From contig NZ_JAFCJT010000002.1 of the NCBI RefSeq assembly GCF_018130785.1, forward strand, positions 496,001 through 560,000: 64,000 nt of DNA, in the 5' to 3' direction. Numbering within the stretch: the stretch's first letter is position 1; every line of letters begins with the position of its first letter. The notes below the pieces were generated by a model. It was not told the origin of the DNA. It saw only the letters and a list, made by a program, of their open reading frames with translations, and made no database searches. Positions 8,586 to 16,577 of the stretch are shown here, one piece after another. Source of the stretch: Bradyrhizobium liaoningense (lineage in GTDB: Bacteria > Pseudomonadota > Alphaproteobacteria > Rhizobiales > Xanthobacteraceae). The translations under genes were made by a program, and so were the position numbers.

Positions 8586-9461
8586 TCACTGCGCGCGGGC
8601 CGTAACCTGCGGTGCCGGCTTCAAATTCAGCAGATTGCCGCACAGGATCAGCGCCGCGCCGAGCACGGTCCAGGCGTCGAGCCGCTCCGAATACAGCAGC
8701 CAGCCGACAGTTGCCGTGAGGGGAACCCGCAAGAAGTCCATCGGCACCACGATGGTTGCGTCCGCGTAGCGGAGCGCGCTGGCCAGGCAGTAGTGCGAGA
8801 ATGTGCCGCAGACCCCGATGACGAAGAGCCACCCCCAGAGGGCGGCTGACGGCCAGGTCCAGACATAGAGCGTCGGCAGCAGGCCCACGACCATCTGCAC
8901 CATGATCATCCAGAACAGGATCGACAATGCGCTCTCGGTCCGGGTCAGCGATTTCGCCAATATCATGGAAATGCTGAAGCCGATCGCGGCCCCCAGCGCG
9001 ATCAGCTGACCCGGATTGATCTCGCCGGTAGCGGGCCGCACGATCATGACGACGCCGATGATCCCGAGCACGATGGCCGCGATCTTCCAGGCGGTCATGC
9101 GCTCCGCGAGGAAGGTTGCGGCGAGCAGCGCGGTCCAGATCGGCATGGTGAACTCGATCGCGACGACCTGGCCGATCCCGATCAGCGTCAGTGCATAGAA
9201 CCAGCCGAGCTGTGCGAAATAATGGACCCCGTTGCGTGCGAGGTGCTGGGGCAGGCGTTTGGTCGCGACCGCCTTGAAACCGCCGGTCCGGTAGATGATT
9301 GGCAGGAGCAGCGTGAACCCGATCACTGAGCGCACTTCCATGATCTGGAAGACGTTCAACTCGCGCGTGGTCTCGCGCCCGGCAACCGCCATGACCAGCA
9401 TCAGCGCCAGCCAGCCGGCCATCCACAGGGCTGCCATCGTTTTGGACGGTGTCGTGTTCAT
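8586..9461 (-). CDS. DMT-superfamily (EamA) transporter
   Basis: 291 aa with about ten hydrophobic segments in two EamA repeats; the IEFTMPIWTALLAATFLAER and VVPMDFLRVPLTA segments are typical of the first and second repeat. The family exports metabolites or takes up small solutes across the inner membrane; substrate unknown. The ATG at 9461 (MNTTPSK) is preferred because the extra residues up to 9524 are Ser/Pro-rich and not membrane-like, but neither start has a good Shine-Dalgarno. Confidence 0.82.
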   Translation of the reverse strand: MNTTPSKTMAALWMAGWLALMLVMAVAGRETTRELNVFQIMEVRSVIGFTLLLPIIYRTGGFKAVATKRLPQHLARNGVHYFAQLGWFYALTLIGIGQVVAIEFTMPIWTALLAATFLAERMTAWKIAAIVLGIIGVVMIVRPATGEINPGQLIALGAAIGFSISMILAKSLTRTESALSILFWMIMVQMVVGLLPTLYVWTWPSAALWGWLFVIGVCGTFSHYCLASALRYADATIVVPMDFLRVPLTATVGWLLYSERLDAWTVLGAALILCGNLLNLKPAPQVTARAQ

Positions 9462-9604
9462 CGGGGGGCGGGAGATCGAACCTGAGGGGACGGCCGGTAT
9501 CAGCGACATCGTCGCCGTTTGCAACGGTCAAATCTGCGGATGCAGCGATGCAGGGCGGCGTGCTAAGGCATCATTGAACAACAAGAAAAGGGAGATCTTC
9601 GCTC

Positions 9605-10003
9605 ATGCAAATCTTGCAGCCGGCCGAATGGAAAAAACCGCGCGGCTTCTCACATGGTGTGGTGGCAGAGGGGCCGGGTCGCTGGGTGGTGCTGGCCGGG
9701 CAGACCGGCGGTGACGAGACCGGCAATTACGCTCCCGACATGGCGGCGCAGGTTGCAACCGCGTTGAAGCGGATCATCAAGCTCCTGGGCGAAGCCGGAG
9801 CCGGCCCCGAGCACATCGTCCGCCTGACCTGGTACCTGACCAGCCGCAGCGAATACGAGGCCGCCGGCGCCGGCATCGGCGCGGCCTGGAAGGAGACGCT
9901 GGGGCGCAATTTCCCGCCCTCGACGCTGCTCTACATCGGTGGTCTCGTGGACGAGCGGGCCAAGGTCGAGATCGAGGTGACTGCGTTCGTGCCGAACGCA
10001 TAA
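9605..10003 (+). CDS. RidA/YjgF/YER057c family protein, non-canonical
   Basis: 132 aa, the usual family size. The fold is recognisable from WVVLAGQTG, IVRLTWYLTSRSEY and AKVEIEVTAFVP. RidA deaminates 2-aminoacrylate and related enamines. The arginine that binds the substrate carboxylate in true RidA (normally just before the STVxV strand) is absent here (FPPSTLLYIGG), so this is better placed in a Rid-like subfamily without proven deaminase activity. Start ATG at 9605 lies after an AGGGAG Shine-Dalgarno. Confidence 0.82.
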   Translation: MQILQPAEWKKPRGFSHGVVAEGPGRWVVLAGQTGGDETGNYAPDMAAQVATALKRIIKLLGEAGAGPEHIVRLTWYLTSRSEYEAAGAGIGAAWKETLGRNFPPSTLLYIGGLVDERAKVEIEVTAFVPNA

Positions 10004-10030
10004 AAAAAGCCCCGGCGAGATCGCCGGGGC
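10004..10030. terminator. Bidirectional intrinsic terminator
   Basis: Stem GCCCCGGC / GCCGGGGC (10009-10030) between convergent genes, with seven A residues before it (a T-tract for the minus strand) and GTTTGT after it. It is best suited to ending the minus-strand transcript of the two secreted-protein genes. Confidence 0.82.
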
Positions 10031-10053
10031 GTTTGTCTTGAACGGGGTCCGCC

Positions 10054-10599
10054 TTAGCGCGACAGCGAGATGTTGGCGCCGCGGAACTGGCTGTCCGCGC
10101 GCATCGTGACGTTCTGCTTGTTGCCGGACGTCTTCAGCGAGATGTTGGCGTTGAAGCCGGCGGTTGAGGCGACCAGTTCGTAGTTTCCGCCAGCGCCGCG
10201 GCCCTGGAGGGAGCCGCTGATGTTGCGGCTGGCCTCGGACCAGCTGCCGGCGATGGCGCTACCTTCAGCCTTGACGTTGGCGCCGAGATTGAACTTGTAG
10301 GCGTCGCTTGCGCAGGTCAGCGACATCTCCATCGTCGGTCCGATCGGGGCGTATCTCGCCCGGCACCGGATCCGCTCGGTCGAGCCGTCGTCCAGCGTGA
10401 CGGTGCCTGCACCGCTCCAACTCCCCGCCAGCGAGGCGAACGGGCCGGCCTGGGCCTTGCTCTCAGAGTTGGCGATCCCCGCCGCAAACAAAACGGCGGC
10501 CGCGATCAGCAGCCGCCGGGTTAGGACGCTGGTCCCGAATTGCTTATTGGCGCGATGCTTCCCACCGCCCGCTGCACGGTATGCCTGCAGATGCTCCAT
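10054..10599 (-). CDS. Secreted protein of unknown function
   Basis: 181 aa from the chosen ATG (MEHLQAY). A TRRLLIAAAV...SKAQA segment looks like a Sec or possibly Tat signal sequence, placed ~30 residues in, so the true start may be a later non-ATG codon. The mature part has SLAGSWSGAGTVTLDDGSTERIRCRA and repeated glycine/serine-rich beta-like segments, probably a small beta-barrel. It overlaps the 3' end of the upstream secreted-protein gene by 56 nt in another frame and probably shares its transcript. No function recognised. Confidence 0.65.
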   Translation of the reverse strand: MEHLQAYRAAGGGKHRANKQFGTSVLTRRLLIAAAVLFAAGIANSESKAQAGPFASLAGSWSGAGTVTLDDGSTERIRCRARYAPIGPTMEMSLTCASDAYKFNLGANVKAEGSAIAGSWSEASRNISGSLQGRGAGGNYELVASTAGFNANISLKTSGNKQNVTMRADSQFRGANISLSR

Positions 10600-10888
10600 T
10601 CCACTTCCCCGATCCGGCGTTGCCGCTGAGTTGACCGTTGGCATATGCACCATTGATCGAAACTTTCACAAGTCCCCCGCTGCCGATGGTGCCGGAAACG
10701 TTAGCGCCGGGCGCGGTAATCTTGCCGTCGGCAACCGTCAGCATGGAGCTTGCGGTCGGCTCGCAGGAACCGCTCTTCGTTACGATGGTAACGTGCCAGT
10801 TGCCGTCATAGGGGGTCTGGGCGAAGGCGGGAGCGGCGAGGGTGATAACCGAAACGGCACAGAATGCCGCAATGCGACCAAAACGCAT
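10544..10888 (-). CDS. Small secreted protein of unknown function
   Basis: 114 aa with a clear signal peptide (1-23, ending AFAQ). The mature part starts TPYDGNWHVTIVTKSG and contains two cysteines (SCEP, IPCSG) that could form a disulfide, plus glycine-rich strands. Its GxW and basal-strand pattern resembles that of its downstream neighbour, suggesting a related beta-rich fold. A good Shine-Dalgarno (AAGGACGG) precedes the ATG at 10888. Periplasmic or extracellular; function unknown. Confidence 0.75.
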   Translation of the reverse strand: MRFGRIAAFCAVSVITLAAPAFAQTPYDGNWHVTIVTKSGSCEPTASSMLTVADGKITAPGANVSGTIGSGGLVKVSINGAYANGQLSGNAGSGKWNGASAGIPCSGRWEASRQ

Positions 10889-11084
10889 GAATTCCGTCCT
10901 TGAATCTGTCTGATATGCTGACGCTTATTCGGGCCAAATGTGACGGAAATTTGATGCGTTGCCAAAGCGAAAATTGTTCCTGTTGAAACAATGGTTTATT
11001 TGTGTTTCCGGCCCCAATTTTCGAAGCAGAATCAACGCAGCTTCACGTTAAGGGTAAACGTCAGGAGAGGACTCGGGAAACGAC

Positions 11085-11672
11085 TCAGGAAAGGCTTGGC
11101 GCCGAGGTCGCGAACTGCTCGTCCTGAACCTTGGAGGGCAGCGCCTTGTGGACCTTCACGTAGTCGATCACGTCGGCCAGCAGTTTGAGGCCGAGCGGAG
11201 CGAGTGCGCGCTCCCAGAGCTCGCGAGCCGTCTCGCCCTTCTTGACGAAGCACCAGTCCTGGGCGGCGATGGCGCCGGCGTCCATGCGGTCGGCAAGCTG
11301 ATAGATCGTGCCGCCGGCGATCGGATCGCCTTCCTTGATGGTCCATTCCACGGCGGCTTTGCCGCGATGACGCGGCAGCAGCGAGGGATGATAGCCGATC
11401 CCGCCGAACTTCGCCGCGGCCAGGGCGTCCTTGCCGATCCGGGCGTGGCTGTGGGCGGTGATGATCAGGTCGGTGTCGGGGCCGATTTCGGAGGCGACCA
11501 CCAGCTTCGGATTGGCCTGGACCGCCACCTCGATGCCGCCCGCCTTGGCGGCCGCAGCGAGGCGATCCTCGGCATCAGCCACGACGACCCGCACAATCGA
11601 GACGCCGTGCTCCCGGAGCATGTTCAGGGTGGTCACGCCGAAATGGCGGGAGCCGACGAGGGTAATGCGCAT
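11085..11672 (-). CDS. Formyltransferase-fold protein (stand-alone catalytic domain)
   Basis: 195 aa with the N-terminal formyltransferase fold (MRITLVGSRHFG, then AHSHARIG, HPSLLPRHRG and MDAGAIAAQ). In methionyl-tRNA and GAR formyltransferases the active site is Asn-x-His plus Asp. Here the His (GYHPSLLP) and the Asp (MDAG) are kept but the Asn position two before the His is Gly. There is no C-terminal tRNA-binding domain. It is therefore probably not a housekeeping Fmt or PurN; it may formylate a sugar nucleotide or another small amine, or be inactive. Confidence 0.7.
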   Translation of the reverse strand: MRITLVGSRHFGVTTLNMLREHGVSIVRVVVADAEDRLAAAAKAGGIEVAVQANPKLVVASEIGPDTDLIITAHSHARIGKDALAAAKFGGIGYHPSLLPRHRGKAAVEWTIKEGDPIAGGTIYQLADRMDAGAIAAQDWCFVKKGETARELWERALAPLGLKLLADVIDYVKVHKALPSKVQDEQFATSAPSLS

Positions 11673-11848
11673 GGGTGTCCGATCCGTCTCGCAACTGCGT
11701 CATCCCCCCGATAACACGTCGGTGCGCCCTGTCACCATCTGCGGGCGGTTTGTGCCGGTTATCAACAATGCGCCGGGCGCGGGGCGAGACGAACCCGTGA
11801 TCGCGCAGCCGGCTGTTCCGGTGCTGCCATGCGCGCATTGCACTGAGC

Positions 11849-12092
11849 GTGGCCACTCCCGGGCGCGCCGGCGGGCCGTACCCGGCGGTCCCGCCCGAGG
11901 TCGGGGTGGCGCCCTTCATCGGTCCGACGTGGGATGCCTGTCGTTGCGCCGAGGGACCGGTCTATAATTTCTACCACGGTGCCTATTACGGCGCGGAGCC
12001 GCCCGCGCTCGATCGCGCACGCCTACCGGCCGTACTACCGCTACAGCGCCTGTCGCAGGCTGCCGCGCAAATATTTTTGCGTCACGGACTAG
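11849..12092 (+). pseudogene. Frameshifted small secreted-type protein
   Basis: The upstream frame reads PYPAVPPEVGVAPFIGP, WDACRCAEGPVYNFYHGAYYG and then loses character. One frame over, the sequence continues as AYRPYYRYSACRRL and RKYFCVTD before a TAG at 12090-12092. Both halves have the Tyr/Arg/Cys-rich composition of small rhizobial secreted proteins. No start with a signal peptide is available in the first frame either (a stop at 11798-11800, then only GTG at 11849), so the 5' end is also damaged. This is a decayed gene or a sequencing indel near 11995-12020. Confidence 0.5.
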
Positions 12093-12243
12093 CGTTGCTG
12101 CGCGGCCACGATCGACGGCAAATGATGTACTCGTCGGTTCCTCTGTTTCATTTTGAGCAGAAGGAGCCTCCTGTTGCCGTTAGAATACACGAACCGGGGC
12201 TGGCCAAATTTCATTCCGAACCCGTTTTCGAACCCGGCTTTTG

Positions 12244-12274
12244 GCCGCTGGCGCGTGATCGCCAGCGGCTTTTT
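12244..12274 (+). terminator. Orphan intrinsic terminator
   Basis: Perfect 10-bp stem GCCGCTGGCG / CGCCAGCGGC, 6-nt loop, then TTTTT. No intact gene ends just upstream; the frameshifted remnant ends at 12092. It could close a transcript of that remnant or of a small RNA. Confidence 0.75.
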
Positions 12275-12381
12275 CATGCCGGCCATCGCGAAATCATCAA
12301 ACGGTAACGCGTTCTCAATCTGCCTGTCGTATCGACGAATCCGTCGCGGATTTGTATTGCGTACCGCGACACCAAAAATGT

Positions 12382-12415
12382 CCCGCCGGCGTGGGTGCGC
12401 CGCGCGGGCTTTTTT
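12382..12415 (+). terminator. Orphan intrinsic terminator
   Basis: Stem CCCGC-CGGCG / CGCCG-(C)-GCGGG with one bulge, followed by CTTTTTT. It lies 15 nt before the ATG of the small gene at 12431, with no gene upstream, so it could end a small RNA or a leader transcript. Confidence 0.65.
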
Positions 12416-12430
12416 GCCGGGACCGATTTC

Positions 12431-12664
12431 ATGCCGAGCGCAATTGAGCAGATCGTCGACGCCTATGTGCGACTGAAGAACCGCCGCGGCCTCGACGAGC
12501 TGATGATGCACAGGCAGCGGCTCGCGGTCGACCTGAAGAGCAGGTCCGGCTACGATTTCAGCCTGCCGATCGGCAAGATCGATGAGGAGATCGCGATCAT
12601 CGAGGAGGGGCTCAGCCGGCTGAAGGCCGAGTCCGCGGATTCCCTCGGGACGCGTCCGATCTGA
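12431..12664 (+). CDS. Small conserved-type protein, unknown function
   Basis: 77 aa, charged and predicted helical (MPSAIEQIVDAYVRL, RRGLDELMMHRQRLAVDL, IDEEIAIIEEGLSRL). No signal peptide or membrane segment, so cytoplasmic. The frame opens earlier at a GTG (12395), but that lies inside the terminator hairpin, so the ATG at 12431 is chosen. No family recognised. Confidence 0.6.
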   Translation: MPSAIEQIVDAYVRLKNRRGLDELMMHRQRLAVDLKSRSGYDFSLPIGKIDEEIAIIEEGLSRLKAESADSLGTRPI

Positions 12665-12669
12665 CGCGC

Positions 12670-12972
12670 TCAGTCGCGCCGGCCGCCGTCGATGACGGTA
12701 AACAGCGGCCGTGCCGGGGTCGGCTCCACCAGCAGCTCCTCCACCAGCGCGGTTGCCGCATCGACATATTTGCGCGTCGGCTTGTCGAGCTCACGTTTTG
12801 CCTCGTCGTCGAGCGCGACCTTTGCCGCCTCGACCAGCTTGCGCATGCGCGCTGCATGGTCGTCGCCGGCCGTCAGCGTCGCGCGCGCCAGCGAGCGCAG
12901 CACGAACAGCTCGCCTTCGAGGCGGAGCAGACGGTCGTTGAGCCTGGTGAGGACGGCGTTGAGGTCGGCCAT
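12670..12972 (-). CDS. Small helical/coiled-coil protein, unknown function
   Basis: 100 aa. The N-terminal part (LNAVLTRLNDRLLRLEGELFVLRSL) has heptad-like leucines consistent with a coiled coil; the middle is Ala/Lys/Glu-rich, ending LFTVIDGGRRD. Start ATG at 12972 is preferred over the ATG at 12999 because homologous-looking sequence begins MADLN. Convergent with the small gene ending at 12664, 5 nt away. Function unknown. Confidence 0.6.
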   Translation of the reverse strand: MADLNAVLTRLNDRLLRLEGELFVLRSLARATLTAGDDHAARMRKLVEAAKVALDDEAKRELDKPTRKYVDAATALVEELLVEPTPARPLFTVIDGGRRD

Positions 12973-13179
12973 AGCTGCTGTTCGTCGCGGAGGATCCATC
13001 CTGATCTAGCGGCGATCGGTGAACGGAATCCAAACGCCATTGGCGCAATTGGGTTGATCTCTGGCGTCTCCTGGCAGCAGCGATGCCGTCTATGTGAGAC
13101 ATCGTGACGTTGCGATGCATCGTCCCGGCGTGGTTCCCGCACCACATGGCAGCCCGGGTGGACTTCTGGAGTACGTACG

Positions 13180-13392
13180 ATGCGGTCTGTCCTGGCTTTG
13201 GTCCTCTTGATTGCAACATGCGCCGCGGCGGCTGCCGCGCCGGCGCATCATGCCCGCCCGCGCCATCACGTCGCTGTCCCTCTGCCCGAGGACGCGCCGG
13301 TGCCGCCCGGCTGGTACAAATTTCCCGGGCAGCCGCCGATTCCGCCGTCAGAGAACAGGAATCTCGATCCCTCCAATTTCGGCGGCGGTTGA
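13180..13392 (+). CDS. Small secreted Pro/His-rich protein
   Basis: 70 aa. Signal peptide 1-20 (MRSVLALVLLIATCAAAAAA), then a His/Arg/Pro-rich stretch and PPGWYKFPGQPPIPPSENR. The N-terminus closely resembles the small secreted protein at 20476 (both start MRSVLA and have a basic HH/HHPR stretch after the cleavage site), so the two are probably distant paralogues. Function unknown. Confidence 0.7.
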   Translation: MRSVLALVLLIATCAAAAAAPAHHARPRHHVAVPLPEDAPVPPGWYKFPGQPPIPPSENRNLDPSNFGGG

Positions 13393-13398
13393 TCGAAG

Positions 13399-15444
13399 CT
13401 ACGCCGCGGTTCGGGCGAGATAGTCGCGGGCGAAGGCGAGATACCAGTCGAGGCAGGCGGGATTGGCCATCGCCTCCTTGTTGATGACCTTCTCGACAGG
13501 CTGGCCGAGCAAGAGCTTCTTGATGGGCAGCTCCTGCTTCTTTCCGGAGAGCGTGCGCGGGATCTCGGCGACGGCGAAGATCTCGTTCGGCAGGAAGCGG
13601 CGTGACAGGCCGGCCTCGATCGCCTTGTTGATCCTGGCCTGCATCGTGGCGTCGAGCGCTGTGCCCTCGCGCAGCACCACGAACAGCGGCATGTAGCTGT
13701 CGCGGCCGAGATATTCGAGGTCGACGACGAGGCTGTCGAGCACCTCCGGCAGCGCTTCGATCGCGGAATAGAGCTCGCTGGTGCCCATGCGCAGGCCGTG
13801 CCGGTTGATGGTCGCATCGCTGCGGCCATAGATGACGCAGGAGCCGTCCGGATTGACCTTGAGCCAGTCGCCGTGCCGCCACACCGGCCCGCGGCCGCTG
13901 CCGTCGAAATTGTCCGGATAGGTCTCGAAATAGCTGGAGCGATAGCGCACGTCGCCCTTGTCGTTCCAGAAGTAGAGCGGCATCGACGGCATCGGTTCGG
14001 TGCAGACGAGTTCGCCGACCTCGTCGATGACGGCGCGGCCCTGTTCGCTGAAGGCTTCGACCGCCGCACCGAGCAGGCGGCACTGCATCGCGCCGGGCGT
14101 CTGCGGCAATTCGCGGTTGCCGCCGATGAAGGCACCGGCGAAATCGGTGCCGCCGGAAATGTTCGCCCACCAAATATCGGCCTGCGCCTTGCTGCCGTTG
14201 GTCTTCGACAGCGCGGCGAACCGTTCGTTGAACCAGGCTTGCGTGTCGGCGCTGAGCGGCGAGCCGGTCGAGCCGAGGCAGCGCAGCCGCGAAAGGTCGC
14301 CGGCCGCAGTGAGATCGACCTCGGCCTTGGCGCAGTTGGCGAAGAACGCCGCGCCCGCGCCGAAGAAGGTCGCTTTCGACTGCGCCACGAACCGCCACAG
14401 CGTGGTCCAGTCCGGCTTGTCCCTGGCGCCGCCGGGACTGCCGTCGAAGATGCAGCAGGTGGTACCGCTGAGCAGGCCGCCGACCTGCGAATTCCACATG
14501 ATCCAACCGGTCGAGCTGTACCAGTGATAGCGCTCGCCGAACGAGTTCTCGTGGTAGGAGCAGCCGAGGTCGTTGTGCAGGCCCAGCAGCGCCAGCACCA
14601 CGATGACGATGCCGCCATGGCCGTGCACGATTGGCTTCGGCAGGCCGGTGGTGCCGCTGGAATAGACGATCCAGAGCGGATGATCGAACGGCAGCCAGGC
14701 CGGCTCGAACGCGTCGATCGCGGCGCCTGTCCTTGCGACGATGCCGGCGAGCAAAGCGTCCGGCGTTGCGGGTGCGGCCTCGCTGTGCAGGATGACGTGC
14801 TCGACCGTCGGCAGCGATCGCCGCAGCTCCGCGACGACGTCTTTGCGGTCGTGCCGGCGGCCGGCATAGGTGACGGCGTCGCAGGCGATCAGCACTTTCG
14901 GCTCGATCTGCTTGAAGCGGTCAATCACGGCGGGCGCGGCCATGTCAGGCGCGCAGACGCTCCAGACCGCGCCAATGCTGGCGCTCGCCAGAAATGCGAT
15001 GATGGTTTCGGGGATGTTGGGCAGGTAGGCAGCGATCCGGTCGCCGGGCTTGATGCCCCTGTCCTTCAGATGCAGCGCCAGCGCCGCCGCCTTGCGCCGC
15101 AGCTCCGGCCAGCTCGTTTCGCTGAGCTTGCCGTCCTCGCCTGCACTGATGATCGCGGACAGGCCGGCGGCATCGGCGGCCTCGACATGCCGGAACACCT
15201 GCCGCGCATAGTTCACCTGCGCGCCGGGAAACCACACCGCGCCCGGCATCTTGCGCTCAGTCATCACGGCTGCAAACGGCGTCGGCGATTGCAGATCGTA
15301 ATAGTCCCAGATGCTGCGCCAGAAGCCGTCGAGATCGCGCACCGACCACTGCCGCATCTCCTCATAGTCCGCGAAGGAGAGGCCACGCTGCGCGGCGAGC
15401 CAGTTGCGGTAGAGGGCGATCTGGGGAACGAAGGGTGCGGTCAT
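13399..15444 (-). CDS. aacS: Acetoacetyl-CoA synthetase (acetoacetate-CoA ligase)
   Basis: 681 aa ANL-superfamily enzyme that activates acetoacetate to acetoacetyl-CoA, linking ketone bodies and polyhydroxybutyrate turnover to central metabolism. The phosphate loop is VYSSGTTGLPKPI, the substrate motif YHWYSSTGWIMWN is typical of acetyl- and acetoacetyl-CoA synthetases, the hinge region is HGDWLKVNPDG, and a lysine near the C-terminus lies in TLSGKKQELPIKK. The length and the N-terminal FADYEEMRQWSV segment fit AacS rather than Acs. ATG at 15444 is the first in frame. Confidence 0.88.
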   Translation of the reverse strand: MTAPFVPQIALYRNWLAAQRGLSFADYEEMRQWSVRDLDGFWRSIWDYYDLQSPTPFAAVMTERKMPGAVWFPGAQVNYARQVFRHVEAADAAGLSAIISAGEDGKLSETSWPELRRKAAALALHLKDRGIKPGDRIAAYLPNIPETIIAFLASASIGAVWSVCAPDMAAPAVIDRFKQIEPKVLIACDAVTYAGRRHDRKDVVAELRRSLPTVEHVILHSEAAPATPDALLAGIVARTGAAIDAFEPAWLPFDHPLWIVYSSGTTGLPKPIVHGHGGIVIVVLALLGLHNDLGCSYHENSFGERYHWYSSTGWIMWNSQVGGLLSGTTCCIFDGSPGGARDKPDWTTLWRFVAQSKATFFGAGAAFFANCAKAEVDLTAAGDLSRLRCLGSTGSPLSADTQAWFNERFAALSKTNGSKAQADIWWANISGGTDFAGAFIGGNRELPQTPGAMQCRLLGAAVEAFSEQGRAVIDEVGELVCTEPMPSMPLYFWNDKGDVRYRSSYFETYPDNFDGSGRGPVWRHGDWLKVNPDGSCVIYGRSDATINRHGLRMGTSELYSAIEALPEVLDSLVVDLEYLGRDSYMPLFVVLREGTALDATMQARINKAIEAGLSRRFLPNEIFAVAEIPRTLSGKKQELPIKKLLLGQPVEKVINKEAMANPACLDWYLAFARDYLARTAA

Positions 15445-15807
15445 TGCATGTCGGCTTCAGTTGCGGAGAGGGGGAGTTTATCCGGTGTCTCGGCGCAGCA
15501 GAAGCGTCAGTTCCTCATCCCTGCGTCACGGCAAAGCGCTCGCCGCCGATCCCGGCCCGATGCCGCGCGGCCGGCGCTGAAGCTGGCGTTCAAACGCCCT
15601 CAAAGTAAAAGCTGAAAAACAACCCCATGCACAGTAGCGGGGGTATTGAATGCATTCGTCATTTTCAGTTGGTGCCAAGCAGGTCTTTTTCGGACTTGTC
15701 CAACGCGAACGGCCTACCGATATCTCGACGGCGCGACGCATCGCCTCGTCCGGATTTGACACGTCGGGCAAAACACTGGCAGAGTGGCATCATCGGAAAT
15801 TCGTAAC
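15445..15807. other. Intergenic stretch without a recognised gene
   Basis: No reading frame here looks like a protein. It holds an isolated TTGACA at 15756-15761 that could be a -35 element for a short transcript ending at the terminator at 15808-15839; no convincing -10 is visible. Confidence 0.5.
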
Positions 15808-15839
15808 ACCCGCGCGGGGAAACCTGCCGCGGGTTTTTT
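15808..15839 (+). terminator. Orphan intrinsic terminator, ACCCGCG stem
   Basis: Stem ACCCGCG / CGCGGGT followed by six T residues, with no gene ending upstream on the plus strand. The outer stem is identical to that of the hairpin at 48921-48953, while the loops differ. Confidence 0.7.
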
Positions 15840-15996
15840 ATACCGTAGCAGTTGCCATGATCAAAGGATCGCTATTTCCGCCGCAGCGGTAGGGCTGACA
15901 ATCGCATTGGGAGTTTTGCGTGAAGTGTCTTGCCCGACGACGGGCAAGGTGTCACCGCGAGCTCCGTCGATGCATTATGCGTCGTTGCTTCAGCAT

Positions 15997-16083
15997 CGTC
16001 ATTGCGAGCGCAGCGAAGCAATCCAGAATCTTTCCGCGGAGAAGCTCTGGATTGCTTCGTCGCAAGAGCTCCTCGCAATGACG
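15997..16083. repeat. Palindromic REP-like element, copy 1
   Basis: 87-bp imperfect inverted repeat with ends CGTCATTGCGAG / CTCGCAATGACG. Its left arm matches that of the perfect element at 41596-41675; its right arm has diverged around GTCGCAAGAGCTC. Probably a dispersed, non-coding repeat of this genome. Confidence 0.85.
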
Positions 16084-16163
16084 GCGAGAGTGGCGATGGG
16101 GTTTCGTAGCCCGGATGGAGCGAGGCACAATCCGGGCAACGGCAGTGAGAACCTTGCCTCGGC

Positions 16164-16391
16164 CTACCAACCCACTCCCGCCCATCGTCTCCCGAACACC
16201 GGCGGCTTTGTCTTCACTGCCGACCAGCCGAAGAAGTGGTGCTTCCCAGACCAGGTGTGCACCACGCCGCTGCAGATGCTGCATTTGAAGCTGCCGGTGT
16301 GGGCTTCGCTGTGCGCTTCCCGCGTCGCGGTGTAGTTCATGCTGCAACCCGCGCAGGTGAATTCTTCGGTCGTCCAGATGCTGTTGGCCAT
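16164..16391 (-). CDS. Small zinc-ribbon-like protein
   Basis: 75 aa with two CxxC knuckles (Cys13/Cys16 and Cys37/Cys40, spacing 20 residues), the arrangement of a small zinc ribbon. Sequence between them is polar (YTATREAHSEAHTGSFK), and the C-terminal tail is aromatic. Cytoplasmic, perhaps nucleic-acid or protein binding. Another small CxxC/CxxC protein lies at 19077; they are not obviously homologous outside the cysteines. Confidence 0.7.
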   Translation of the reverse strand: MANSIWTTEEFTCAGCSMNYTATREAHSEAHTGSFKCSICSGVVHTWSGKHHFFGWSAVKTKPPVFGRRWAGVGW

Positions 16392-16577
16392 TGCACGTCA
16401 GTGTTCTTGGATGCGTTGTGGGAAGGGTAGGTGCGTGCCTTTGCAGCCGCGTAAATCGGCGCGTGGAAATCTGGTTAATGGTCGTTAGCCAAACCCCGCG
16501 TGCAAGCGTGCAGCAGCGCCGGTCAGCCCAAATCGCCGCCGGCAGCACTTCCAGCGGCCCCAGTCGTGCCGGAAGGA

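Noticed and set aside
12153-12476. Plus-strand frame reading EYTNRGWPNFIPNPFSNPAF
   Set aside because: Looks briefly protein-like because of repeated AACCCG/TTTTCG motifs, but it runs through two terminator hairpins and has no proper start.
13798-15615. 605-codon plus-strand frame opposite acetoacetyl-CoA synthetase
   Set aside because: Arg/Gly/Ala-rich shadow of the real gene, no recognisable domain.
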